NCBI GenBank assembly: GCA_903951425.1
Contig: CAJBBX010000098.1
Coordinates: 37,707 to 101,706 of the forward strand
Length of the DNA stretch: 64,000 bases
Source of the DNA: an uncultured Chthonomonas sp.
GTDB taxonomy: Bacteria; Armatimonadota; Chthonomonadetes; Chthonomonadales; CAJBBX01
Direction: 5' to 3'
Shown here: positions 1-9,081 of the stretch, in pieces
Layout of the letters: every line of letters starts with the position of its first letter
Numbering within the stretch: the first letter of the stretch is position 1
Program-made: the position numbers and the translations under genes
Notes under the pieces: generated by a model
What the model saw: the letters and a program-made list of their open reading frames with translations, nothing else
Databases searched by the model: none
What the model was told of the DNA's origin: nothing

Positions 1-576
1 CGCGGAGATGAGCGTGGCCTGGTCGGCGTAGTCGAGGTCGCCGCCGGCGGGGAGACCGTGGGCGATGCGCGTCACCTTGATGCCCAGCGGCTTCAGCAGG
101 CGCACCAGGTATAGGGCGGTGGCCTCGCCCTCCACCGTGGGGTTGGTCGCCACGATGATCTCGGTGGTGCTGTGCCGCTGGATGCGCGGCAGCAGCTCCT
201 TGATCTTCAGCATATCGGGCATGATGCCCTCTTGCGGGGATATGACGCCCTGGAGGACATGGTAGAGCCCCTGGAACTCGGCGGTCCGCTCAATGGCCAT
301 CAGGTCGCGCGGCTCGGCGACCACGCAGATGACCGTGCCGTCGCGCTTGGGGCTGCGGCAGACGTCGCAGACCTCCTGGTCGGCGAAGTTGAAACACTCC
401 CGGCAGAAGACAATCTTCTCCTTCACCTCCATGATGGCCTGGGCCAGCCGCTCGGCGTCGGCATGGGGCGCGCGCAGGAAGTGGAAGGCCATCCGCTGGG
501 CGGACTTGGGCCCGATGCCCGGCAGTTTCTCCAGTTCGGCCACCAGCCGCGCCAGCGGCCGGGCATAGTGCAGCAT
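1..576 (-). CDS. recR: Recombination mediator RecR (C-terminus cut by window edge)
   Basis: RecR works with RecO and RecF to load RecA at gapped DNA in the cytoplasm. About 192 residues are visible, against a usual length near 200, so only the last few are outside the window. The N-terminus has the helix-hairpin-helix stretch LPGIGPKSAQRMAFH, then a four-Cys zinc finger (CRECFNF followed by CDVCRSP), then a Toprim domain with the VAEPRDL and NPTVEGEATALYL motifs. The ATG at 576 follows GGAGG at 11 nt. An in-frame GTG at 579 sits 8 nt from the same GGAGG and is an equally good start. No dnaX or ybaB is visible upstream; a GH127 gene on the same strand ends about 100 nt before it. Confidence 0.95.
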   Translation of the reverse strand, partial: MLHYARPLARLVAELEKLPGIGPKSAQRMAFHFLRAPHADAERLAQAIMEVKEKIVFCRECFNFADQEVCDVCRSPKRDGTVICVVAEPRDLMAIERTAEFQGLYHVLQGVISPQEGIMPDMLKIKELLPRIQRHSTTEIIVATNPTVEGEATALYLVRLLKPLGIKVTRIAHGLPAGGDLDYADQATLISA

Positions 577-677
577 CACTCGGTCATCCTCCGTGGCCTG
601 CGGCCGCTTCGGCACGCCCGGCTTGGTGTCTCAGTGTACCAAACCCCGGCGCGCTCGGGCGGCCCGGATCAGCGCTC

Positions 678-2519
678 TCAGGCCGAGGGCAGGATCGGGA
701 AGGTGAGCGCGTACGGCTCATCCACCACCCGGTGCAGCGGGACGAATCGCATGCCCTGCGGCTGCCCTACGGTCCTGAAGCCGTCGCCCCAGGGGTAGCC
801 CTCGCCGTCGGCGTTGGGGCGCAGCAGCTCCGCCGCGTGCTCCGGGTCGCCGTAGAGCGCGCGCTCGCAGTCGCAGAGGCCCGCCATGACGACCGGTCCG
901 TGGATGAACGCCACCGAGGTGGGCTCGTCGGGCACCGGCTCTGCCCGGAGTTCCGCGGGAAGCTCCACATAGACCTGCTCCGAGCCCCACACACGCCGGA
1001 TCGCCTCATAGCCGGCGCCGGCGCCCACCTCGACGGGCTCAGAGCCCACCCAGACCGCTATGGGCCCCGCGAGCCAGCCGGGGCGGCGCAGCGACAGCGT
1101 GAACTCGGTCGGGCTGGGCGCGTCCACTGTGATCCTGTAGGTCCACGAGCCGGGGCGGTGGGCCGAGTGGCGCCACGGATGGCCCGCGCCGGTTGGCGTG
1201 CCAACAGAGCCGCCGCAATGGACCGGCTCCACGCGCACGGTCACAGGCGCATCGCCGACCTGCGCCCGCGCCTCGAAGGGCATGTACTGGTCGATCCGCA
1301 GGCCCGCGTCGTCCTGGTGGCAGAGCAGCAGGTCGTGGATGGCGTGCGCCTGGACGACGCTGCCGTGGCAGCACCAGAAGTCGTGCGTGGGGTGTCCCCA
1401 GACCTTGCGGTCCCCGGCGCGCATGGAGAGGTAGTAGGCGACCATGCCGGTCTCGGGGTTCTGCTGTGCCAGGATGCCGTTGTAGAGGTTCTTCTCGATG
1501 AAGTCGGTGTAGGCCGCGTCGCCGGTCCAGCGGTAGAGGGTGTCGGCCAGCCGGATCATGTTGTAGACCGTGCAGTGCTCTTGAGCCCACCGGCCTCGCC
1601 GCTCAGCAATGGCGAAGGGCGGCGTCCAGGCCTCGTCGTTGGTCTGTCCGCCGGTGCAGAAGGTTCCGCGCCGGGTCACGGCCATCTCCCAGTAGGCCTC
1701 CACGATGGCGCGCCAAGCGGGGTCGCCGGTCACCTCATAGCAACGGGCCGCACCGTGGGCCTCGGGGATGGTGGTGTTGGCGTGGCGGTTGGTGAGGACA
1801 TCCCGGCCCTCCAGGAGGGCGTCGAAGAGGCGTCCGCGCCGGTAGCGCGCGATGAGTTCCAGGTACCGGGCATCCTGCGTCAGCCCGTAGAGGTCGGCCC
1901 AGGCCTCCAGCATGCCGCCGGTCTCCACGTCGAGGATGTCGTCCATCTTGGACCGGTCGAAGGGCTCTGTCCAGCGCAGGAACCAGTCGGCGAAGAGGCC
2001 CGCCACCTCGAGCGCCTGCGAACTGCCCGCGAACTCGGCCATGTGGGCCAGTCCCATGAGCGTTTTGTGGTGCACGTACTGGGGCGCCCAGGTAGCCTTG
2101 CCCTGGGCGGTCCAGTGGAGGTACTTCTCCGGGATGGGACTGCACCAGCCGCCACCGTTCTTTGCCTGGCAGGCGGCCAGCTCGGAAACGACATGGTCGG
2201 CCCGGGCCTTTAGTTCGGCGTCGCCGCGGACCGCCCAGATCTGCGCGGCAGCTGAGAGCCAGTGCCCCAGGAAGTGGCCGCGCACCTGGCACGTGGGCGA
2301 TTCCCAGCCCCAGTGGCGCTCCACGCCCTCGCCCGTTTGTCCGTGCGCCGTGTTCCGCATGTACCACTGGTGCATGCCGGCCTCGGCGTAGAAGTTCTGC
2401 AGTAGGTTGGCGGGCTTCAGCGAGGCGACGTAGGCGCGGTTGAGGTCGGCCCTGTGGCTGAGGAGGCCGGGCAGGTTCTGCACGGACCCGCGGGGCAGTG
2501 CGCGGCATACGGGGGTCAT
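678..2519 (-). CDS. GH127 family beta-L-arabinofuranosidase-like glycoside hydrolase
   Basis: The 613-residue protein matches the GH127 (former DUF1680) pattern; characterised members release beta-L-arabinofuranose. The family motif GHFLGHWLSA lies near residue 81. The zinc-cysteine centre described for the family appears intact: Glu314 and Cys316 in QEHC, and the paired cysteines 383-384 in FWCCHGS, the first of which is the expected nucleophile. Glu296 in GGQTNDEAW is the likely acid/base. No signal peptide is evident, so it probably acts in the cytoplasm on imported oligosaccharide. AGGAG lies 8 nt before the ATG. It is divergent from the phosphoesterase gene across 230 nt and is followed by recR. 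Arabinofuranosidase is the likeliest activity, but related families (GH146) share the fold. Confidence 0.9.
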   Translation of the reverse strand: MTPVCRALPRGSVQNLPGLLSHRADLNRAYVASLKPANLLQNFYAEAGMHQWYMRNTAHGQTGEGVERHWGWESPTCQVRGHFLGHWLSAAAQIWAVRGDAELKARADHVVSELAACQAKNGGGWCSPIPEKYLHWTAQGKATWAPQYVHHKTLMGLAHMAEFAGSSQALEVAGLFADWFLRWTEPFDRSKMDDILDVETGGMLEAWADLYGLTQDARYLELIARYRRGRLFDALLEGRDVLTNRHANTTIPEAHGAARCYEVTGDPAWRAIVEAYWEMAVTRRGTFCTGGQTNDEAWTPPFAIAERRGRWAQEHCTVYNMIRLADTLYRWTGDAAYTDFIEKNLYNGILAQQNPETGMVAYYLSMRAGDRKVWGHPTHDFWCCHGSVVQAHAIHDLLLCHQDDAGLRIDQYMPFEARAQVGDAPVTVRVEPVHCGGSVGTPTGAGHPWRHSAHRPGSWTYRITVDAPSPTEFTLSLRRPGWLAGPIAVWVGSEPVEVGAGAGYEAIRRVWGSEQVYVELPAELRAEPVPDEPTSVAFIHGPVVMAGLCDCERALYGDPEHAAELLRPNADGEGYPWGDGFRTVGQPQGMRFVPLHRVVDEPYALTFPILPSA

Positions 2520-2749
2520 GGAATGGCTCCTGGAGTGGTCTGGCCGCGCCGATGGGCGGGCAAATCCAACTTCGGCGCGGTGGGCCGAAACCCCTCCAGC
2601 GTGCGGGTCGATGTCCGTCTACGGCCGCAGGGCGATCAAGCAGAAGCACGCCGCCGCAGCCGGTGAGTGTGCCGTCGGGGTAGACTCCGCAATGACGGCG
2701 CGGACTGGCCGCGCCATTTCGACACCAGAGGATGAGGCCTAACGTCGCT

Positions 2750-5284
2750 ATGCGCGCTACATACTGGTTCCTATCAGCGGTCGCTCTGCCGGCTCTCAAC
2801 GCCGTTGCGCAAACCTCCGAACCCCTGCCCACCGGCAAACTCATCACGCCATCCGGCACGCATGTGGCCGTGGGGAGCTATCCCGCCGCCCTGGCCGCGA
2901 GCCCCGATGGACGATTCATCGTAGCCACCAGCCTGGGGACGCGGCAGTTTCTGTCGGTGATCGACACAGCCGACGGCCGCCTCGTCTCGCAGGTCGCCGC
3001 CAACGGCCGCCGGGGCTCCGTACGCGAGGGGCTCTACTTCGGCCTCGCGTTCCGGCGAGCAGATGACGGCAGCGCGCTCCTATACGCCTCGCGGGGGGCA
3101 GAGCAGCGCGTGACGGTCTACCGGCTCGGCTCCGACGGCAAGCTCACCGAGACGGCCTCGCTGAGCAACCCCGGCAAGGTCGCGGGCAAGGGCACAGACA
3201 ACATCACCGCAGGCGTCGCGCTGAGCCCTGACGGCCGCCGCGTCTACGCCGCCGACAACAAGACCAGCCGCCAGACAGGCCTGAAGGGCTCGCTCAGCAT
3301 TCTGGACGCAGTCTCCGGGGCGCTCTTGGGCCGGGTCGTCACGCCGGGCTTTCCGCTGGGCGTCGCCGTTGTCACAGAGGGTGGGCGGGAGAAGGTCTAT
3401 GTCACCAGCGAGCGCGATAGTTGCGTGGCGGTGGTCGATCCTGTGGCCATGCGCGTGGTGAAGTCCGTTCGCACCGGCGCATCGCCGACCCACCTGCTCG
3501 TCGATGGCGCCGGCCGCCGTCTGTTCGTGGCCAATTCGGGAAGCGATACTGTGAGCGTGGTCGACACCCGGACGGACCGCGTCGTGAAGACAATCGTCCT
3601 GCGGCCCAATGACCTCCGCGGCTTGCCGGGCGCCACACCGCTGGGCATGGCGCTCTCACCCGACGAGAGCCGCCTCTACATCGCCCTGGCCGACATGAAC
3701 TGCGTGGCTGTAGCGGACCCCACAGAGGCCGAGACGCTGGGTTACATCGCTACCGGTTGGTACCCGTCTGCCGTGAAGTGCGGGCCCGACGGCGCGCTCT
3801 TTGTGGCCAACGCCAAGGGACACGGATCGCGCAACCCCAACGGCAAGGCCGCCGGACCCAACGGCGCGTGGGGGCAGTACATCCTCGGCGTCATCGAAGG
3901 ATCGGTGAGCCGCATCGCGCTGCCCGACGCTGTCGGCCTCCGCTCTGCCACGGAGCAGGTCCTGCGCAACAACCGCATCGCCGATGCCCGGAAGCCTGCG
4001 TTCCGCAACCCCGGCATCAAGCACGTGATCTACGTCATCAAGGAAAACCGGACCTACGACCAGGTCTTCGGCGATCTGGCCAAGGGCAACGGCGACCCAT
4101 CGCTCTGCCTCTTCCCGCGCGAGGTGACACCCAACCACCACGCCTTGGCCGAGCGTTTCGTGCTCATGGACAACTTCTACTGCTGCGCCGAGGTCTCGGC
4201 CGACGGCTGGAACTGGTCTACGTCGGGCATGGCGAACGAGTACACGTCGCGCAACTCCACCTACGGCTACAGCGGCCGCGGCCGGGGTTACGACTACGAG
4301 GGCGACAACGAGGGAGTGCCGGTCGATCTGGAGGGCCTGCCCGACGTGGCGGCGTCGCCGGGCGGCTATATCTGGGATAACGCCCTGAAGCATGGCCTGA
4401 GCCTGCGCAACTTCGGATTCTTTGTAGACCGCGTCACGCTGAAGCCAGCCCGCAAGGGCGCCGCGTCCGAGGAGCGGATGGCAGCCAACAAGCGCGCCCT
4501 GCGCCGCGCCACCGATCCGAGTTTTGCGGACTTCGACATGAGCTACGCCGACAGCGACGCATGGGTGACCTTGGGTTGTCCCTCCCCCAAGCAGGCTCTG
4601 GCCTTCGGGGCCAACATGGCGCCCAGCCGCATGAGCCAGTGGCTCGGCGAGTTCCAGCGCATCGTGGCCACAGGCAACATGCCGCGGCTCATGCTTATCC
4701 GCCTGCCCCGCGACCACACCGCCGGCGCCACCGAGGGGCTCCACTCTCCCCGCGCCATGGTGGCCGACAACGACTACGCCGTCGGGCAGCTCGTCGAGGC
4801 CGTCAGCAATAGCCCCTTCTGGAAGGAGACGGCCATCGTCATCCTGGAGGACGACGCGCAGAACGGTAACGACCATGTGGACGCCCATCGCTCGCCATGC
4901 CTTGTAATCAGCCCCTACGTGGAGCGCGGCAAGGTCGACAGCCGCTTCTACAACACCGATAGCGCCCTGCGGACCATCGAGCTTCTGCTGGGCCTGCCGC
5001 CCATGTGCCAGTACGACGCCGTCGCAACGCCCTTCCAGTTCTTTGGCCCGAAGCCGGACAACGTGGAGCCCTACGCGGCCATCCTGCCCGCGCGCAAGGT
5101 GCTGGCCGAGGTGAACACCTCGAAGACCGCAGGAGCGGCGCAGTCGGCGAAGCTCAACTTCCGGGTGGCCGACGCGGTGCCGGACGAGCTACTCAGCGAC
5201 ATCGTCTGGCACGCGGTGATGGGCGCCGATACGCCGAGGCCGCCCCTGCGCCGGGGCCTGCGCACTGTCGCAGGCGAGGACTAG
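2750..5284 (+). CDS. Secreted YncE-type beta-propeller / phosphoesterase fusion protein
   Basis: This is an 844-residue exported protein in two parts. After a signal peptide (ATYWFLSAVALPALNAVAQ), residues of roughly 40-400 form a seven-bladed propeller with repeats such as SPDGRFIVATS, SPDGRRVYAAD and SPDESRLYIAL. From about 430 a phosphoesterase (PF04185-like) domain begins with IKHVIYVIKENRTYDQVFGD and continues through LMDNFYC and VILEDDAQNGNDHVDAHRSP, the expected metal-binding segments. Such fusions are annotated as YncE/alkaline-phosphatase-superfamily proteins; the substrate is unknown. The ATG at 2750 is preferred because GAGG sits 12 nt upstream and the signal peptide then starts directly; an in-frame ATG at 2732 has almost no spacing to its purine stretch. 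A PHP phosphatase gene follows after 6 nt, suggesting an operon. Confidence 0.88.
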   Translation: MRATYWFLSAVALPALNAVAQTSEPLPTGKLITPSGTHVAVGSYPAALAASPDGRFIVATSLGTRQFLSVIDTADGRLVSQVAANGRRGSVREGLYFGLAFRRADDGSALLYASRGAEQRVTVYRLGSDGKLTETASLSNPGKVAGKGTDNITAGVALSPDGRRVYAADNKTSRQTGLKGSLSILDAVSGALLGRVVTPGFPLGVAVVTEGGREKVYVTSERDSCVAVVDPVAMRVVKSVRTGASPTHLLVDGAGRRLFVANSGSDTVSVVDTRTDRVVKTIVLRPNDLRGLPGATPLGMALSPDESRLYIALADMNCVAVADPTEAETLGYIATGWYPSAVKCGPDGALFVANAKGHGSRNPNGKAAGPNGAWGQYILGVIEGSVSRIALPDAVGLRSATEQVLRNNRIADARKPAFRNPGIKHVIYVIKENRTYDQVFGDLAKGNGDPSLCLFPREVTPNHHALAERFVLMDNFYCCAEVSADGWNWSTSGMANEYTSRNSTYGYSGRGRGYDYEGDNEGVPVDLEGLPDVAASPGGYIWDNALKHGLSLRNFGFFVDRVTLKPARKGAASEERMAANKRALRRATDPSFADFDMSYADSDAWVTLGCPSPKQALAFGANMAPSRMSQWLGEFQRIVATGNMPRLMLIRLPRDHTAGATEGLHSPRAMVADNDYAVGQLVEAVSNSPFWKETAIVILEDDAQNGNDHVDAHRSPCLVISPYVERGKVDSRFYNTDSALRTIELLLGLPPMCQYDAVATPFQFFGPKPDNVEPYAAILPARKVLAEVNTSKTAGAAQSAKLNFRVADAVPDELLSDIVWHAVMGADTPRPPLRRGLRTVAGED

Positions 5285-5290
5285 GCGGCC

Positions 5291-6091
5291 ATGAAGGGGT
5301 TCGCGTCCTACCACAACCACTCCGTCTGGAGCGACGGCGGCGACACGCTGGAGGCCATGCTGGCGGCCTGTGCCGCGGTGGGCCTGGCCGAGGCGGGCAT
5401 TTCGGACCACTACGGCTTCTACCCCGGCCCGCCCCAGGACTGGTCCATGCGGCGCGACCGCTTGCCCGACTACCTCGCCACACTCGGCTCGCTGCGGGGC
5501 TCCTACGCGCCGCTGGCGGTGCGGACCGGGCTGGAGGTCGACTACTTCCCGTCCACGTTCGACCAGACCCGCACAGCCCTGGCGTCCGTCGACGTGGACT
5601 ACCTCATCGGCTCGGTCCATTTCGTGGAGGACTTCCCCGTAGACGCGGCCTCGAGTTGGTGGGAGACGCTGAGCCCGGAGCGCATCGATGGGGCCTGGCG
5701 GGCCTACTTCGGGCTGATCCGCGACATGGCCGCCACGCGCTTCTTCGACTTCGTGGGGCACTTGGACCTGCCCAAGAAGTACGGGTTCCGACCTGACGCG
5801 GACATGTCAGGCGAGATCCTGGCCACACTGGATGCCATCTCCGACGCGGGCATGGCCCTGGAGATCAACACCGCCGGCCGGCACCTGCCCGCAGGCGAGG
5901 TCTACCCGGAGCCGTGGATCCTGGCGGAGGCAAGGAGGCGGGAGATACCGATCTTGATCAACGCCGACGCACACCGCGCCGCCCATGTCGCCCGCTCGTT
6001 CGACTACGCGGCCGGGCTGGCCCACAGCGCGGGCTACACCGAACTCGCCCGCTACCAGCAGAGGGAGCGGAGCGCCGCTCCCCTGCCCTGA
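5291..6091 (+). CDS. PHP-domain histidinol-phosphatase-like phosphoesterase
   Basis: The 266-residue protein has a PHP domain of the HisJ/HisK type. The N-terminal metal motif YHNHSVWSDGGD (His8, His10) is followed by ISDHYGF, EVDYFP, SVHFVED, VGHLDLPKKYG and a C-terminal NADAHRAAHVA that supplies the last ligands of the trinuclear site. The family includes L-histidinol-phosphate phosphatase, but no other his genes are in view and PHP enzymes act on several phosphomonoesters, so the substrate stays open. The start is 6 nt after the stop of the secreted phosphoesterase, implying co-transcription. It ends before a strong convergent terminator. It is cytoplasmic, with no signal peptide. Confidence 0.85.
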   Translation: MKGFASYHNHSVWSDGGDTLEAMLAACAAVGLAEAGISDHYGFYPGPPQDWSMRRDRLPDYLATLGSLRGSYAPLAVRTGLEVDYFPSTFDQTRTALASVDVDYLIGSVHFVEDFPVDAASSWWETLSPERIDGAWRAYFGLIRDMAATRFFDFVGHLDLPKKYGFRPDADMSGEILATLDAISDAGMALEINTAGRHLPAGEVYPEPWILAEARRREIPILINADAHRAAHVARSFDYAAGLAHSAGYTELARYQQRERSAAPLP

Positions 6092-6121
6092 CGCCCACCG
6101 CGGGCGTACCGCAAAGCAAGA

Positions 6122-6153
6122 CGGGCCCCGGAGCGCCATTGCGCCGGGGCCCG
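6122..6153. terminator. Bidirectional terminator between convergent PHP and HtrA genes
   Basis: A GC-rich inverted repeat with arms CGGGCCCCGGAGCGC and GCGCCGGGGCCCG and a CATT loop lies between the two convergent stop codons. One bulged A interrupts the stem. There is no long T tract, as is common in GC-rich genomes. Confidence 0.75.
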
Positions 6154-6181
6154 CCTCATCGCTGCTCCGGTCGGACGGCCG

Positions 6182-7705
6182 CTACGGCACCGTCACTGCG
6201 ACCAGAGTGCGCGACTTGTCGCGCGAGATCACCATGGAGACGCTGTCGCCCTTCTTTGCGCCGGAGAGGGCGGCCTTCAGGTCGGCATCGGCCTTCAGTT
6301 CGCGGCCGCCGGCCTTGACGATGACATCGCCCACCTGGATGCCCGCCTCATCGGCGGGGCCGCCGGGCTGGACCTCTAGCACCACCAGGCCGGTGACACC
6401 CGACGCGATCTTGTACTGCTGCCGTGCCTCGGCGTCCACCGGGGCGACGCGGATGCCGATCTTGCCGCCGGTGCCGGGCTCGGGCGCATTGTCCTGCGCG
6501 TCGGCGGTTACGTCGGGCGGCGTCTTCAGGGCAGCGGTCACCTTCTGCTGCTTGCCGTCGCGGAAGAGCGTCATCCCGACCTTGGCGCCCGGCGCCGTGG
6601 AGGCCACCATCTGCCGCAGGTCCACGTCGTCGCGAACGTCGCGCCCGTTGTACTGCAGCACCACATCGCCGGGGGCGATGCCCGCCTCGGCGGCCGGAGT
6701 GCCCTCGGAGACACTCTCGATGATCGCGCCGCCGTTACCGGGCACCTTGTAGCTGCTCCGCTCACGCGGGGTCAGCGCGCGCGGAACCAATCCCAGGAAG
6801 CCGCGGGTCACCTTGCCCTTGGTGATGAGCTGGTCCATGATCCCCTTGGCGGTATTGGCCGGGATGGCGAAGCCGATGCCGACGCTTCCGCCGGTGGGCG
6901 AGTTGATGGCGGTGTTCACACCGATGACGTGTCCGCGGATGTCCACCAGCGGGCCGCCGGAGTTACCGGGGTTGATGGCCGCGTCGGTCTGAAGGAGGCT
7001 CGGGTAGAAGCGGCCCTCAAGGCCCTCGCTGATGGCCTTCTGGCGGCCGCGGGCGCTGATGATGCCCACGGTCATCGTGTCATCGAGCGTGAACGGGGCG
7101 CCGAACGCCACGGCCCACTGGCCCACCTTGACCTTGTCGGAATCGGCAAACTCAAGGGCCGGCAGACCCGTGGCGTTGATCTTGACCAGTGCTAGGTCGC
7201 TCCGGAAGTCGCGGCGGACCGTGCCCTCAAACTCGCGGCCGTCGGCGAACTTCACGGTTACCTTGTCGGCGCCGCCCACCACGTGGTCATTGGTGAGGAT
7301 CCAGCCATCCGACCGGACCACCAGGCCGCTGCCCGAGCCCTGCTGGCGCAGGACGGGCGGCATGGTTCGGCGGCTGCCCGGATCAGGGGCCTGCATGTCG
7401 TCGGGACCGAAGAAGTCGAAGCCCTGCGGCAACTGCATCCGTGCAGGCGCCCGCATGGCCTTCTTGACCTCGATGGAGACCACCGCCGGCTGAACCTGCT
7501 CTGCGATTGCAGTGAAGCCACTCTCCAGTGAGGCCAGGCCCGCCACCTTGGCCGCCGGTACTTCCACCGTCTTCTGCGAGCCCTGGGCGCCGGCGGCAAT
7601 GCCTGTCCGGGCGATGATGAGCCCGCCCAGGGCCATGCCAAACAGAAGCGCCAGGGCAAGCATTCCTGCTCGTGCGCCGAATCTTGTGATCGTGCGATCA
7701 GACAT
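6182..7705 (-). CDS. HtrA/DegP-family periplasmic serine protease with two PDZ domains
   Basis: The 507-residue membrane-anchored or periplasmic protease has a hydrophobic N-terminus (about residues 13-32). The trypsin-like domain has its triad visible: His141 in TNDHVVGG, Asp170 in FRSDLALVKI and Ser249 in NPGNSGGPL. Two PDZ domains follow, at about 285-380 and 400-500. Members degrade or hold misfolded envelope proteins. The ATG at 7705 has GGAGGTGG in good position, so the longer open frame upstream is not used. The gene lies downstream of a secreted-protein pair on the same strand but is separated by 230 nt with a strong inverted repeat, so it probably has its own promoter. Confidence 0.93.
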   Translation of the reverse strand: MSDRTITRFGARAGMLALALLFGMALGGLIIARTGIAAGAQGSQKTVEVPAAKVAGLASLESGFTAIAEQVQPAVVSIEVKKAMRAPARMQLPQGFDFFGPDDMQAPDPGSRRTMPPVLRQQGSGSGLVVRSDGWILTNDHVVGGADKVTVKFADGREFEGTVRRDFRSDLALVKINATGLPALEFADSDKVKVGQWAVAFGAPFTLDDTMTVGIISARGRQKAISEGLEGRFYPSLLQTDAAINPGNSGGPLVDIRGHVIGVNTAINSPTGGSVGIGFAIPANTAKGIMDQLITKGKVTRGFLGLVPRALTPRERSSYKVPGNGGAIIESVSEGTPAAEAGIAPGDVVLQYNGRDVRDDVDLRQMVASTAPGAKVGMTLFRDGKQQKVTAALKTPPDVTADAQDNAPEPGTGGKIGIRVAPVDAEARQQYKIASGVTGLVVLEVQPGGPADEAGIQVGDVIVKAGGRELKADADLKAALSGAKKGDSVSMVISRDKSRTLVAVTVP

Positions 7706-7860
7706 CGATTGCCACCTCCACTGGCCCATACGGTCAAGCCTCGTTGGACCCAACCGGTCTCGGAGCTTTGTACGCCTGTGCCGTAGACCCCGGTTCCCGT
7801 GCGTTGGGGCCACGGCAGTCGCTGGGGTCTCGGCGAGTGCGGAACGCCACGGGCGGCGAA

Positions 7861-7901
7861 GCGCCGCGGGTCCGTATCCAAGAAGACGGACGACGCGGCG
7901 C
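7861..7901. terminator. Strong inverted repeat downstream of the secreted-protein gene
   Basis: Arms GCGCCGCG-GGTCCGT and ACGGAC-GA-CGCGGCGC flank a short loop. The repeat lies 35-75 nt past the stop of the upstream minus-strand gene, so it could terminate that transcript before the HtrA gene. It has no clear T tract; it may instead be an RNA-stability or dispersed hairpin. Confidence 0.5.
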
Positions 7902-7935
7902 TTCGGTGTCATGCTGCTGCGAATGGGATGCGGGC

Positions 7936-9081
7936 TCAGCGGGCGGCGGCGTCCCTCGCCACGTCGGAGGCGGCCTTGAGCAGCGTCGCCGCCGACCAGG
8001 CCGACCGCGACGGCGGCGTGACCGACGCGCCGGGGCAGGCCACGATGAAGGTGAGTTCGCGTGAGCCCTTTGCCGGGACCGTCAGCGTGAACTCGGCCTT
8101 GCCGGAGCCGTAGATCGCCTGATCTCCAGGGCCGCCCACGTCCACGAAGCGCGTGGCGGTCTTGTTGATCGATCCGCTGATGAGGGCGACCGGATCGGCC
8201 GGCGCCCCCGCCGGCAGCAGCCAGATGGCGCTGAGGATCGGGTTCTGGTCGCCCGACGACGACGCAGGGCTCACGGCCACGTCGATCTGCCCGTCGCCGT
8301 TGGCGTCGCGCCCGGCAAAGGTGAGGATGCCGGGCTTGTGTTGTCCCCACTTAGCCACGGGGTCCACCGACTGCCTCGGGGCGCCCTCGACGCGGGCGAG
8401 CATCACCCGCTGCCCCGCCACGGCCCAGTGGCTCTCGCAGAAGCCGAGGGCAACCGTGACGGCCTCGCGGGGCTCCACGGCGAACCGGTACTTAATTGGC
8501 ACGCCGCCCATGCCCGCCCGGATGCTGCGGAAGGCGGGGTCGCAGGGCACATTGGGCGAGCCCCAGCCCGGCATGGGCTGCGACTCGTCGCAGGCGCCCC
8601 ACTCGCGAACCTCCTGATCGACATTGGGAGAGAGCGGCAACGCTAGCACGGTCCTGCCGCCCACCGCCACCGTCCGCTCGCCGACCACGGCGCCCGCGGG
8701 CAGGTCCAGCGTGAGCAGAGGCGTCACGTCGGCCGCGCCGGTGTTGGCGATCCGGAGTGTCAGCACGTCGAGCCCGGCCGGGAACGCAGGCGCGCGGTAG
8801 GCCGTGCTCTCGACGGTCAGGCCCAGGGCCGCGCCCTTGCCCGATGCTGCCGCCACGAGCCCGTTGAGCTTCGACGGCGCCACCTGGAAAGTCAGCGGCT
8901 CGCTCCGGCCGTTAAGGGCCAGCTTGAACCCGACCGAGCCCCAGTCCTCAACCAGCCGACCCGACGCGTCCACCTTGGAGGCGCCGAAGCCCGGCTGGCT
9001 CAGCGTCACCTCTCCGGCCTGGGCGCAGAACGCCGTCGAAGCCACCGCAGCGCAGGCCGCAAGCGTTAATGACCGCTTCAT
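7936..9081 (-). CDS. Secreted protein of unknown function coupled to the Tat-exported isomerase-fold gene
   Basis: I do not recognise a named family. The 381-residue product starts with a typical Sec signal peptide (KRSLTLAACAAVASTAFCAQA). The rest is beta-rich: an N-terminal half with alternating hydrophobics and LTLRIANTGAADVTPLLTL, a Cys-containing middle (WGACDESQPMPGWG, then NVPCDPAFRS), and a segment GRDANGDGQIDVAVSPA that resembles a calcium-type DxNxDG loop. The ATG overlaps the upstream gene's TGA as ATGA, so the two are translationally coupled and the proteins probably act together outside the cytoplasm. A carbohydrate-binding or accessory role is possible, but nothing in the sequence proves it. 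Confidence 0.8.
   Translation of the reverse strand: MKRSLTLAACAAVASTAFCAQAGEVTLSQPGFGASKVDASGRLVEDWGSVGFKLALNGRSEPLTFQVAPSKLNGLVAAASGKGAALGLTVESTAYRAPAFPAGLDVLTLRIANTGAADVTPLLTLDLPAGAVVGERTVAVGGRTVLALPLSPNVDQEVREWGACDESQPMPGWGSPNVPCDPAFRSIRAGMGGVPIKYRFAVEPREAVTVALGFCESHWAVAGQRVMLARVEGAPRQSVDPVAKWGQHKPGILTFAGRDANGDGQIDVAVSPASSSGDQNPILSAIWLLPAGAPADPVALISGSINKTATRFVDVGGPGDQAIYGSGKAEFTLTVPAKGSRELTFIVACPGASVTPPSRSAWSAATLLKAASDVARDAAAR

Noticed and set aside
732..2213. 493-codon frame antisense to the GH127 gene
   Set aside because: GH127 on the other strand has intact catalytic motifs; the antisense product has none.
7706..8350. Upstream extension of the HtrA frame
   Set aside because: The sequence is Arg-rich and antisense-like; ATG 7705 has GGAGGTGG and starts the membrane anchor.
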